The notes below the pieces were generated by a model. It was not told where the DNA came from. It made no database searches and saw nothing but the letters and a program-made list of their open reading frames with translations. From Gammaproteobacteria bacterium (GTDB lineage: Bacteria > Pseudomonadota > Gammaproteobacteria > Ga0077536): a stretch of DNA of 64,000 bases. Each line of letters starts with the position of its first letter. Position 1 is the stretch's first letter. Shown piece by piece: positions 38,307 through 47,600 of this stretch. A program made the translations under genes and the position numbers. Location of the stretch: positions 18,136 through 82,135 of the forward strand of contig SHZM01000005.1 of the NCBI GenBank assembly GCA_009692265.1, in the 5' to 3' direction.

Positions 38307-39487
38307 TGGGATTTTTTTAGCGCCTTCATCGCTCGGTCGAGGCCATCAATGGTTAGCGGGAACATGCGATCGGACACCAGCTGCTTAACCATGCCAATCG
38401 AGGGTATGTAACTCCAATAATCTTCCGGCTGCGGATTGAGCCATACAGCGTAGGGATACAGCGCAAGCATTCGCGCCATCCACGTCGCTCCGGATTCCTC
38501 GTTCCAATGCTCTATGCTGCCGCCAACGGCCATAATTTCATACGGGCTCATCGTCGCGTCACCGACGAACACGACTTTATGGTCCTTGCTGTATGTATTC
38601 ATTAAACGCTGCGTCGGAAACCTCACGTTGTTGCGCATCTGGTTGTCGCGCCAGACCGTTTCATAGACAAAATTATGGAAATAGAAATGTTCCAGATGTT
38701 TGAATTCAGTCCGTGTCGCGGAGAACAGTTCTTCACACACCTTGACGTGGGGATCCATCGACCCGCCGACATCGAGGAACAGCAACACCTTGGTGGTATT
38801 TCGTCGCTCGGGAACGAGTTTGATATCGAGTAGCCCGGCGCGGCGTGCGGTTGAACGAATCGTATCGTCGAGATCTAGTTCCTCTTCTGCGCCTTCGCGC
38901 GCGAACCGGCGCAACTTGCGCAGTGCTATTTTGATGTTACGAGTACCAAGCTCGACTTGATCGTCGAGATTTTGATATTCGCGTCGATCCCAAACCTTGA
39001 CCGCGCGGCCTTGACGTCCGCCAGCTTGCCCGATTCTGACTCCTTCCGGGTTATAGCCGTTGGCACCGAAGGGCGAGGTGCCGCCAGTGCCTATCCACTT
39101 ATTGCCACCGTGGTGTTCGCGCTTCTGTTCTTCCAGGCGCTGCTTCAAGGTCTCCATCAACTTGTCCCAGCCACCGAGGCTTTCGATCAGCTTCTTCTCT
39201 TCCTCGCTCAGATTAAGTTCTTGTTGCTTGCGTAACCAATCAAGCGGGATCTCGCCCAAAATCTCTTCAAAGATCGTTTGCTGACCACGGATGTAATCGC
39301 CGAAGACTTTATCGAAACGATCAAAGAAGCGCTCGTCCTTGACCAATGTGGCGCGCGCAAGAAAGTAAAAATCGTCAATGCTAAAGCCCGCGATGCCGGC
39401 TTCCAGCGCGCTCATCAACGTCAGATACTCGGTAATGGAGACCGGGACCTGTACCTTGCGCAGGCGATAGAAAAACTCAGTTAGCAC
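38303..39487 (-). CDS. VWA-domain (CoxE-like) protein
   Basis: From GTG 39487 the product has 394 residues: an N-terminal CoxE-type region (FFYRLRKVQVPVSITEYLTL), a Gly-rich linker, and a von Willebrand A domain with a MIDAS motif D239-V-G-G-S243 (FLDVGGSMDPH) and VVFVGDATMSPYE. The GTG overlaps the end of the MoxR-like ATPase gene by 11 bases. MoxR plus VWA partners act as metal-insertion or complex-assembly chaperones. The stop codon lies in the inverted-repeat element at 38161-38306, so the present C-terminus may have been set by its insertion. Confidence 0.88.
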   Translation of the reverse strand: MLTEFFYRLRKVQVPVSITEYLTLMSALEAGIAGFSIDDFYFLARATLVKDERFFDRFDKVFGDYIRGQQTIFEEILGEIPLDWLRKQQELNLSEEEKKLIESLGGWDKLMETLKQRLEEQKREHHGGNKWIGTGGTSPFGANGYNPEGVRIGQAGGRQGRAVKVWDRREYQNLDDQVELGTRNIKIALRKLRRFAREGAEEELDLDDTIRSTARRAGLLDIKLVPERRNTTKVLLFLDVGGSMDPHVKVCEELFSATRTEFKHLEHFYFHNFVYETVWRDNQMRNNVRFPTQRLMNTYSKDHKVVFVGDATMSPYEIMAVGGSIEHWNEESGATWMARMLALYPYAVWLNPQPEDYWSYIPSIGMVKQLVSDRMFPLTIDGLDRAMKALKKSH

Positions 39488-40334
39488 CGCGTCCTCGCGA
39501 CATGAACACCAGGCGCTCGAACAAGTGCATGTCCTGTTCGTTCTTGAGCAGCGCACCGTATAGTTTTGGGATTGCCTTGCGTGAATCTTTTTCGCGCAAA
39601 GCTTCAGGCGGAATATCTTCCGCGACCAAGAGCTTGATCCAGTCGAGTAGTTCCGAAGTCGACGGCTTTTTTTTGAGACCCGGTAATTCACGTAACTCGA
39701 AAAAGCACTGCATCGCTTCGGTTAATAACCGCTTTTTTATGTCGGGGTAGTGGACATGCACGATTTGGTTCATCGTTTCTTGATCCGGGAATCTGATGTA
39801 GTGGAAGAAGCAGCGTCTCAGAAATGCGTCGGGCAACTCTTTCTCATTGTTGCTGGTAATAATGATGATCGGCCGGTGTACCGCTTTAATGGTTTCCTTG
39901 GTCTCGTAAACGTAGAACTCCATGCGATCGAGTTCTTGTAATAAATCATTTGGGAACTCTATGTCGGCTTTGTCTATCTCATCGATCAAGAGTACTGGCT
40001 GTACCGGCGCTTCAAACGCCTCCCACAGCTTGCCTTTGAGGATGTAGTTACGGATATCGTGGACCCGGTTGTCGGCTAGCTGCGAATCACGCAGGCGCGC
40101 GACGGCGTCGTATTCGTAAAGCCCGCGCGCGGCCTTAGTAGTCGATTTGATATGCCATTGGATCAGTTCGCGATCAAGTGCACGGGCGATTTCCTCGGCG
40201 AGCATAGTTTTGCCGGTCCCGGGCTCGCCCTTGACCAGCAACGGGCGGGCGAGCGTAATCGCAGCATTCACGGCCATCATGAGATCGTCCGTGGCGACGT
40301 AAGTTTCGGTACCAGAGAAGCGAGCTATCGACAT
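39477..40334 (-). CDS. MoxR-family AAA+ ATPase
   Basis: From ATG 40334 the product has 285 residues: Walker A GEPGTGKT (36-43), Walker B VLLIDEIDKAD, sensor ITSNNEKELPDAFLRRC with the arginine finger, and a C-terminal lid helix set. It belongs to the MoxR/CoxD-like group that works with VWA proteins to remodel metalloenzyme or membrane complexes. It is translationally coupled to the VWA gene. No specific client gene is near. Confidence 0.92.
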   Translation of the reverse strand: MSIARFSGTETYVATDDLMMAVNAAITLARPLLVKGEPGTGKTMLAEEIARALDRELIQWHIKSTTKAARGLYEYDAVARLRDSQLADNRVHDIRNYILKGKLWEAFEAPVQPVLLIDEIDKADIEFPNDLLQELDRMEFYVYETKETIKAVHRPIIIITSNNEKELPDAFLRRCFFHYIRFPDQETMNQIVHVHYPDIKKRLLTEAMQCFFELRELPGLKKKPSTSELLDWIKLLVAEDIPPEALREKDSRKAIPKLYGALLKNEQDMHLFERLVFMSRGRGAN

Positions 40335-40468
40335 GAATAAGTTCCGATTAAGTTGAGTTACGGGCCGCATTGTAATGCAAGCTCGCGCCGATCAAAGCGC
40401 CGGCTGACAGCTTTGGCACGGTTACCGAAATTTTTACCGGAACGAGGTCTACACGAGGAAATCTGGCT

Positions 40469-41269
40469 ATGACCACCAATTCGCAGCTAGTGATCGCAGT
40501 ACTCGCGTCGGCGCTTAGCCAGTTGGCACAAGCCGATCGCGCCGTCGGGATCAAGGCATTCGAAAGCGCTGATTACGGCCAAGCCCTAACCGAATTGCGC
40601 CCCGTCGCGATCGCGGGTAATGCGGAAGCCCAATACACCCTGGGGGTCATGTACGCCCAAGGTTGGGGAGTACTGGCCGATCCTGAACAGGCCTTTGCCT
40701 GGTATCAGCGCGCCGCTGTTCAGGACTACGCCAAGGCAGAACATAATCTCGCAGTCATGATCGAAGGCGGTGAAGTCGCGACCCCCGATCCTGCCGCCGC
40801 CCGCCGCTGGTTCGAACGTGCGGCTAACCATGGCAGTGCCAAGGCCGCGCTTGAACTAGGGTTGCGTTGTTATCGTGGATTTGATGACAGCGGGCCGGAC
40901 TACGCTCGCGCGCTGGGGTGGTGGGAGCGCGCATTCTCGGCCGGTGAACCCGATGCTGGGTATAACCTCGGAATTCTTCATCGCCGCGGCCTAGGGGTCG
41001 ACAAGGACATCAATTCGGCCACGAGGTGGTGGGAGCGCGCGGCGCGAGCTGGATCTTTAGTGGCCCAAAACGCCTTGGGAGCAGCGTACCAATCCGCGGC
41101 AGGTGTGCCGCTCGAGCCGGTCAAAGCCTACGCGTGGTACCAAGTAGCTGCGCGTGGAGGCCTGCGGGTAGCGGCGCAAAATGCGACGCTTTTGGAAGCT
41201 CAACTAAGTCCCGAACAGCTCGCGCACGCGCGTGACCTTTCCACCGAATTGATGACTCAATCGCCTTAA
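40469..41269 (+). CDS. exported Sel1-repeat protein
   Basis: The 266-residue product starts with a signal-like segment (LVIAVLASALSQLAQA), then about five Sel1 repeats (AQYTLGVMYAQGWGVLADPE, AEHNLAVMIEGGEV, GYNLGILHRRGLGVDKDINS and others) running to the C-terminus. A periplasmic scaffold is likely. Its TAA stop is the TTAA end of the repeat element copy 2. Confidence 0.82.
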   Translation: MTTNSQLVIAVLASALSQLAQADRAVGIKAFESADYGQALTELRPVAIAGNAEAQYTLGVMYAQGWGVLADPEQAFAWYQRAAVQDYAKAEHNLAVMIEGGEVATPDPAAARRWFERAANHGSAKAALELGLRCYRGFDDSGPDYARALGWWERAFSAGEPDAGYNLGILHRRGLGVDKDINSATRWWERAARAGSLVAQNALGAAYQSAAGVPLEPVKAYAWYQVAARGGLRVAAQNATLLEAQLSPEQLAHARDLSTELMTQSP

Positions 41270-41415
41270 GGGCAACTCAAAAATTGTCTTTTTGCCCGAT
41301 TGCGGCGCTGCGGCACTTCCTTCGATGCTCATTAACTTGCCGTGTTAACTGTGCTTTTCGGAAGTACCGCGCCTTGCACTCAAAAAAAAACCTAATTTTT
41401 TAGGGGTGCCCTTAA
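41266..41415. repeat. MITE-like TTAAGGGCA element, copy 2
   Basis: Left end TTAAGGGCAACTCAAAAATT, right end (reverse complement) TTAAGGGCACCCCTAAAAAA. The interior GTCTTTTTGCCCGATTGCGG and ATTAACTTGCCGTGTTAACT is nearly identical to copy 1. The left TTAA contains the stop of the Sel1 gene. A second short palindrome (GAAACGGCCGTTTC) follows directly. Confidence 0.85.
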
Positions 41416-41437
41416 CCGGAAACGGCCGTTTCTCGGT

Positions 41438-43879
41438 TTAAAACTCGTCAGCGAGTTTGTCGGCGATTTCGTCGAGAAGCGTCAAGGTAGTATTGTCCGC
41501 GGCCTGTCGGGCCGCCGTGGCGCGCTGTCGAATGCGTGCCGTGTGTTCGAGCATGCGACTCATTAATCTTTGCGTTGCGCCGTTGAATTCTGCATTCGAT
41601 CTTGTTCTTCAACCCATTCTTCAAGCTCTTTCTTAAGCAGCGAACTCAGTCCGCTTCCGGGCTGCTGCGCGCGTTGCAGCTGCTCCGCGTTTTCGCGCTG
41701 TCGCGATTCGGCGACTGAGGTCGCGGCTACCGCATCGACAAGTTTAGACGCGGCCGCCGAAGCGTGGGCCTCTAGCAGTTCAATCTCCGCGCGTAAGTTT
41801 TGTTCCGTCTGTTGGCTGGAAGATTGACGCAAACGTGCGGCCGAAAGTTCTTGCTCTGCGACTACGCGGGCGGCTTCGGCGGCTTCCTTATCGCGCACCG
41901 CGTTAAGCATTTCGAGCCTGAGTCGCTCGGCATCCGCCGCAATGCGAGTTCGCTCCGCCGTCAGCTTCTGGGCCATTTCAAACGCTTGACGCGCTTGCGT
42001 GGCGCGATACTCCGCAATGATTGTCTGCGCTTCTTCAGCCGCCGCCGCCTTGGCTGCCTCGGCCGCTACTTGATCCTGGCGTGCCTGGGCGATTTCGGCT
42101 GCTGATTTGGCGAATTCAGCTTCAAAGCGTTGTCGCTCACGCGCCAATTCGCCCTTCAAAGTTTCGCGGAGTTGGGCTTCTTGCGCGGCGAGCTTGGTTG
42201 CTTGGGCAGCCTCGCGTGCGCGGGCTGTTTGCTCTAAGAGTTCAGCGGCGGCGAGCCGGTTGCGACTCATCGTGGATTCGAGTTCTATTTTTTACCAGGT
42301 GTCATTCAGAGACCGACGTTCCTGCTGGGTCGCCACTTGGAGCTGTTCGAGCTGTTGTGCCTGTTGTCGAAAAACCTCTTCAAGCCGAGCTTCTTTTTCC
42401 TGTAACGCGCGTTCGATTCGTTCCTGCGCGAGCTGGGCGCGAGCAGCGTGCTCTTTGCGTTGCCGCGCCGCTTCGGCCGATGCCGCGGCATGCTGCTGTT
42501 CGAGTAAGTTTTTTAAACGTCCCGCTTCTTCCAGCTTCGCACGAACCGCAGCCTCTTCTTGCTGGATGCGAGCTCGCTCATTTCCAACCTGCTGGGCGAC
42601 ATACTCCGCCGCTTCGCGTTTGGCCGCTTCTGCTTCCGCAACCAATTGCTGTGCATGCGCGATTTGAATGTGAGCCCGTTCAACTTCTGCGGCCAGCGAC
42701 TGGGCATGGACTTCGGCATCAACCATCGCTTCCCTACGCTGCGCGCTAGTGGCTTGGGCGGGGACTTCGGCCGGGGCAGGTGAAACAGCAGCTGTAGGCG
42801 CCGCTATCGGCGGAATTGGATGAGTGAGTAACTCATCGATCGCGCTGGTCGCAACAAAGCAGATGTCATAGCCTTCCTGGGTAAGGAGGAAGGCGGCTGC
42901 CGAGCTGCGCCCACCAGTATCGCAATACGCCACATAACTTATTTCGGGAGCCAGTTCTTTAAAGCGAGTTCGCAGGAAACTGAGTGGCAAATTAAAGCTT
43001 CGCGATAATCCGTTGGCCGCATGCTCTTCCGGGAAACGTACATCCAGCCAGCGCGCGCCGGCGTCTACCATTTCTCGCGCTTTAGCCAGACTGACGCTCC
43101 GTAGCAGTGGCTCCCTGATCAATTCGATGAAATGCTCTTGCGTTAGCCGTCCCAGCACGCCGTCGGACAACATGCGCACCGTTGCATTTCGTTTTGTATT
43201 AGAGACGAGCGCTTCTTCGCCAAAGGTGTCGCCAGGCCCCAGTTCGGCGAGCTTGATTTGCTTGCCCGCACGCGTTGCGCGGCAAACTTCACACCTGCCG
43301 GTTTGCACGATGTAGTAATAATCACCGACGTTGCCTTGTTGGATAACGACTTCGCCAGCGGTGACGTTGATAGCTTCCAAGGTATCGATCAACCGTTGGA
43401 TATTCGCCGGTGGGATGCGCGCAAAGAGTTCGGATTGCAGCATGCTGGTGAGCCAGTCTAGCGCGCCAGTGGATTCAAACTCTTCGACTTCGATTGAAGA
43501 CGGCTTTTCTTCTACCTCTTCGTTCGCAAGGCTTAGAAACTTATCGAGTAGGCGGCGATCGATCCGTAAAACCTGAGCGCTGCCAAGCGCCTTGGCCGAC
43601 ATTTGGCGCGGCTGGAGTTGCGCTAATGGCTGAAACGACGCAGCGTCTCCACCCACCATCCTTTTTATGAGTTGGTCGCCGGACCACATCTCAAGTTCGC
43701 CAGACAGCAGATAATGCGAATAATTATCTCGATCGCCCTGCCGGAAGATGTGGTCCTTCTTTGTTAAAACTTAGAATTTCGGCCGTCGCCAACAGTTGTT
43801 CCTGTTGTTTCGGCTGCAAATTATTGATGGGCACCAACAGGCCCAGACGTTCATGGAAAGTATTTTGTTCCGAAGGCAT
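41438..43879 (-). pseudogene. decayed paralogue of the CNB-rhodanese-coiled-coil protein
   Basis: Order of parts in three frames: ATG 43879 with FHERLGLLVPINNLQPKQQE (first nucleotide-binding-like domain), a frameshift at about 43755-43765, then GDQLIKRMVGGDAASFQPLA; a second cyclic-nucleotide-binding domain with GDTFGEEALVSNTKRNATV; a rhodanese with active-site loop CDTGGRSS; and a coiled coil. An in-frame TAA at 42292-42294 interrupts the coil and a stop plus frame change at about 41563 cuts off the C-terminus, whose MLEHTARIRQRATAARQAAD and TLLDEIADKLADEF continue to TAA 41438. Every part aligns with the intact gene at 44683. At least three independent lesions make decay more likely than error. 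Confidence 0.88.
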
Positions 43880-43910
43880 AACACGTCCGTGACTTGCTTT
43901 ATGCGTTGCC

Positions 43911-44150
43911 TCAAGCGTCTAAGTCGGGAATGAGGGCGCTTTTGAGTTTGGCAATTTGATCCTTGAGCTGCAGCTTGCGCTTTTTTAAACGCTTAATCAG
44001 TAATTCATCGACGCGTGGTGATTCGGTTAAACGAGCCACAATTTCGTCCAGGTCGCGATGTTCGACTTGGAGTTCGAACAGACGGCGTTCAACTGATTTA
44101 CGATCTGTGTTCGACAAGCCGAACTCCAAGCTGCAAGCGTACCGTTTCAT
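43911..44150 (-). CDS. DUF465/YdcH-family small protein
   Basis: The 79-residue helical protein: VERRLFELQVEHRDLDEIVA and LLIKRLKKRKLQLKDQIAKL are the two helices of the YdcH/DUF465 family, small hairpin coiled coils of unknown function. The N-terminal 19 residues (MKRYACSLEFGLSNTDRKS) are outside the domain and a start closer to VERRL is possible. It lies between the paralogue pair, on the same strand as the pseudogene. Confidence 0.8.
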   Translation of the reverse strand: MKRYACSLEFGLSNTDRKSVERRLFELQVEHRDLDEIVARLTESPRVDELLIKRLKKRKLQLKDQIAKLKSALIPDLDA

Positions 44151-44557
44151 GCAAAATTCTACAGCTAATCGAATAAAAAAACGGAACTTTTTGTCGGTCC
44201 ATCGACGAGGATGCAGGGCCGCCAGCGCTATGGCGTGGCGCCGGTAGGTGTAACCCTATGGTAGGCCGATGACGAGTCAACGTTCCCTCCGCCCTGCCGA
44301 TTCCGGGACCGTTCACAATACGGGTTTGCCGGGAGCGGTCGCTACACCCAATAGAGCGCCGCCAGCGGTGTTACTGGAGCCGGTCGTGAGCGTATACTCG
44401 GCACAAATATACGAAGATAAATGCCCACATCACGAGATCTCGACACCGCGGCGGCGGCACTGGTGAGAGATTTGTCGGGGATGGCCGCGCTCGGGATAAT
44501 GGCCGAGCGCCCGATTGGTGGATCTCGTGTGGGTCGCTGCGTTGGTGAACCGAAATG
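44151..44557. other. non-coding stretch upstream of the CNB-rhodanese gene
   Basis: No convincing gene: the 65-codon frame at 44421 (MPTSRDLDTAAAALVRDL) has no ribosome site and no family resemblance. The region presumably holds divergent promoters for the YdcH-type gene and for 44683. Confidence 0.5.
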
Positions 44558-44573
44558 CGTGATCGCTATCACA
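44558..44573. promoter_or_regulatory. Crp/Vfr-like binding site
   Basis: CGTGA-TCGCTA-TCACA matches the Crp consensus TGTGA-N6-TCACA at 9 of 10 arm positions with the right spacing, within the wider AAATGCGTGATCGCTATCAC. It lies 110 bases before the ATG at 44683. A Crp/Vfr regulator with conserved cAMP contacts is encoded at 24008. Confidence 0.6.
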
Positions 44574-44682
44574 AAGGCCTACCTACTCTCCTGCAGCAGC
44601 CGCCACGGGTTGCTTTAATTCGAACTGACGACAACCAACTAGCTCATTTGCAACCGAGTCAAAGCTTGCGTTTTCTCCAATT

Positions 44683-47600
44683 ATGACAGCGTCGCAGGCG
44701 ATCGAAGAAAAATTCTCATCCGTTCTACGGATGCTTGTACCCATCAATGGGTTGTCGGTGCCACGGCGTCAACAGCTCTTCGCGCAGGCCGAAGTGCTCG
44801 GGATTCGACGCGGCAGCTATGTGTTTCATGAAGGCGACAAGGACAGCTACGCTTTCTTTCTGCTTGAGGGCAGCTTGGAATTGTTTGCAGGACAGCAGCT
44901 CGTGAAGCGCATAGCCGGAGGCAGTGTAGATGCGATTCATCCGCTCGCGCAGTTGCAACCGCGTCAGCTGTCGGCACGCGCATTGAGCGAGGCGCACGTC
45001 TTGCGGGTGAGCCGAGATTTACTCGATAAGCTCCTGGCGCTCGACGGAACTGGTGATTCCAATTACCTCAAGATTGACGAAACCGACCCCGACGAGGAAA
45101 GCGATTGGATGACTCGGATGCTTCAGTCCGAACTATTCAGCCGTGTGCCAGCCGCGAACATTCAACGGATATTCGTAAGCCTCGAATCCGTTGAGTACAA
45201 AGCCAGCGACGTCGTAGTGCGGCAAGGGGGCCCAGGGGATTTCTACTACGTGATTCAAACAGGTCGCTGCCAAGTCAGCCGTCAGATCCCCAACGGCAAA
45301 GTGCCCATCAAACTTGCTGAATTGGGACCTGGTGACACTTTCGGCGAAGAAGCCCTCGTGGCGGAAGCGACTCGCAATGCGACCGTGACCATGCTCACCG
45401 GCGGGACCCTGATGCGCCTGACGAAGGAGGACTTCGTCGAGTTAATCAAGAAACCTCTATTGAACGAAATTAGCCACCGTGAAGCGCAGCACCTTGTCGC
45501 TAATCAAGGTGCAGTGTGGCTCGACGTCAGATTTCCGGAAGAACACCGCGCGGGGAGTATCGAAGCGAGCCTGAATCTTCCCCTCAATACCTTACGGATG
45601 CACGCCGAACGACTCGATCGCGATAAAATGTACATCGTCTGCTGCGACACCGGATCTCGCAGCTCAGTAGGCGCTTTCCTACTTTCGGAACGTGGTTTCG
45701 ATGTCTTCTATCTAAGCGGCGGCATGGTACGGCACGGCTTACTGACGCCCGCGCTTGACGAGATAAACGATAGTTTTCCCGCAAAACCGCGACCACCCGT
45801 GCGGCAAGGCTCGACCGGCGTGAGTGTGACGCCAGTGAGCGCCGTGGTCCCTTCGTCGCAGAAGTCTGAAGCAGAGCGCCAGCACGCCGGCGTTTTGCAC
45901 GCAATCAATAACGACGTACTTGACGCCGACTTGCGCGCGCAAGCTCTTAAGACCGAACTTGCCAAAGCTAATATCCAGCTTAACGAAGCACGCAACCTTA
46001 AAGAACAAGCCGAACAAGCTCGCCTTGAAACCGAGCGGGTCGCAGCGCTCCGCCTCGAAGCTGAACGCACTCGCTTAGCCCAAGATGCCGAGCATGCCCG
46101 CCAAGCAGTTGAAGAGGCGCGGCGACTGAAAGTGCAGCTGGAGCAGGCTAGACAGGAAGCGCAACAGCTCGCGACTCGAGCGCGTGATAAGGAATCCGAA
46201 GATCTGCTTGCAGCCAATCGTCAGCTCCAGGAAGCACACCGCGTAAAGTTGGAAGTTGAAGCCGCGCGCGCGCAAATGGAGAGTGAATTACGCGAGCGAC
46301 TTGCCAGTGAGCAAGCCAAACTTGCGGCTGAGACGGAAGCGGAGAGACGCAAACTGGAAGCCGAAGCTGCGCGTCTACGCGCCGAGCTCGAAGCCGAGCA
46401 TCGCACGGCTAGAATGCTCGCCGCGCAGGCACGTGAACAAGAGTCCGCCAGTGCCGAAACGGTGAATGCTCAACTTGAAGAAGTTCGTCGGCTAAAAGCC
46501 GACGCCGAAACTGCACGAGCGGACCTGGAACGCGCCGCCGCGGCGAGACTTGAGGAAGAGAAATCGAGGATCGCGGAAGACGCCGAACGTGCCCGTAGCG
46601 CGCTGGAGGAAGCGCAGCGCATTAAGGGCGAGCTGGAAAATTCACAGGCCGGTCTCACGCGAGAAGTTGAAACTCGTCTAGAGGCGAAGCAGCGTGAACT
46701 TCAGGCTGAAGCGGAACGTACAAGGCTGGCTTTAGAAGAGGCTCAACGTCTTAAGGAAGACGCCGAAGCGGTGCGCGCCAACCTAGCACGCGAAGCTGAA
46801 GCACGCCTGCGTGAGCAGCAGGGGAAGCTCGAAGCCGAGGCGGCGCAAGCCCGTCTAGCCTGGGAAGAAGCACAACGTCTGAAAGCGCAAGTCGAATTGG
46901 ACAAGCAGCGTGCCGAGGAGGACGCGGCGCGCCAACGCGCCGAAGCCCTCGCCGAGCTGCAGGAAGCGAATTTTCGTTTGGAAGCGGCGCAACGCGCTCG
47001 AGCCGAAGCCGAAGACGCGCGAATGCTTCTCGAAAAACAAGCGGCTCTGCGAATTATCGAAGAACAGGCGTGCTTAGCTGACGAGGCAGCCAAGACGCAA
47101 CGCATGTGGGAAGACGCGCAACGTTTTAAAGAGCAAATCGAAACCGAGAAACGCCAAGCTGACGAGGAGGCGGCCCTCCGGCACCGTGACGAAGAAGCCC
47201 GAATCCAGACGATGCGCGCAGAGGCCGAGCGACGGCTCCGCGAAGAAGAACGCAAGCTCGAGGAAAGCTACGCTTGGCAGGCCGAAGAACTCGCACGCTT
47301 GCAGCGTATGAAAGAAGAAACCGAGCAACAACTGGTGCTCGAACGGGCGCGGCTAAAATCAGATTCCGAAGAAGCGCGGTCACGCCTAGCGGAAGCCAAG
47401 CGAATCCAGGTTGAGGTGGAGGAAGCGCGAGTCGCGAGCGCGGAAGAGGCGCAAACCCGCGAGCTACGACAGCTTGAATTGGAACGCCGACTACGCGATG
47501 AAATTCAAGCCAAGGTGGACGGTGAACGCCGTAAGCTTGAGGCAGAATTTGCGCGTAATGCAGAAGAACTCGAGCGCGCGCAGCAAGAAAGGGCTGCGGC

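Noticed and set aside
42021..42749. 242-codon plus-strand frame overlapping the pseudogene
   Set aside because: Mirror of the Ala/Glu-rich coiled coil on the other strand, not a gene.
44421..44618. Small 65-residue gene before the giant coiled-coil gene
   Set aside because: No ribosome site, no coherent protein pattern; the CRP-like site lies inside it.
46743..47255. Ser/Arg/Ala-rich reading frame antisense to the coiled-coil gene
   Set aside because: Composition comes from reverse reading of Glu/Ala/Arg codons (mirror of the heptads); no ribosome site or homologue expected.
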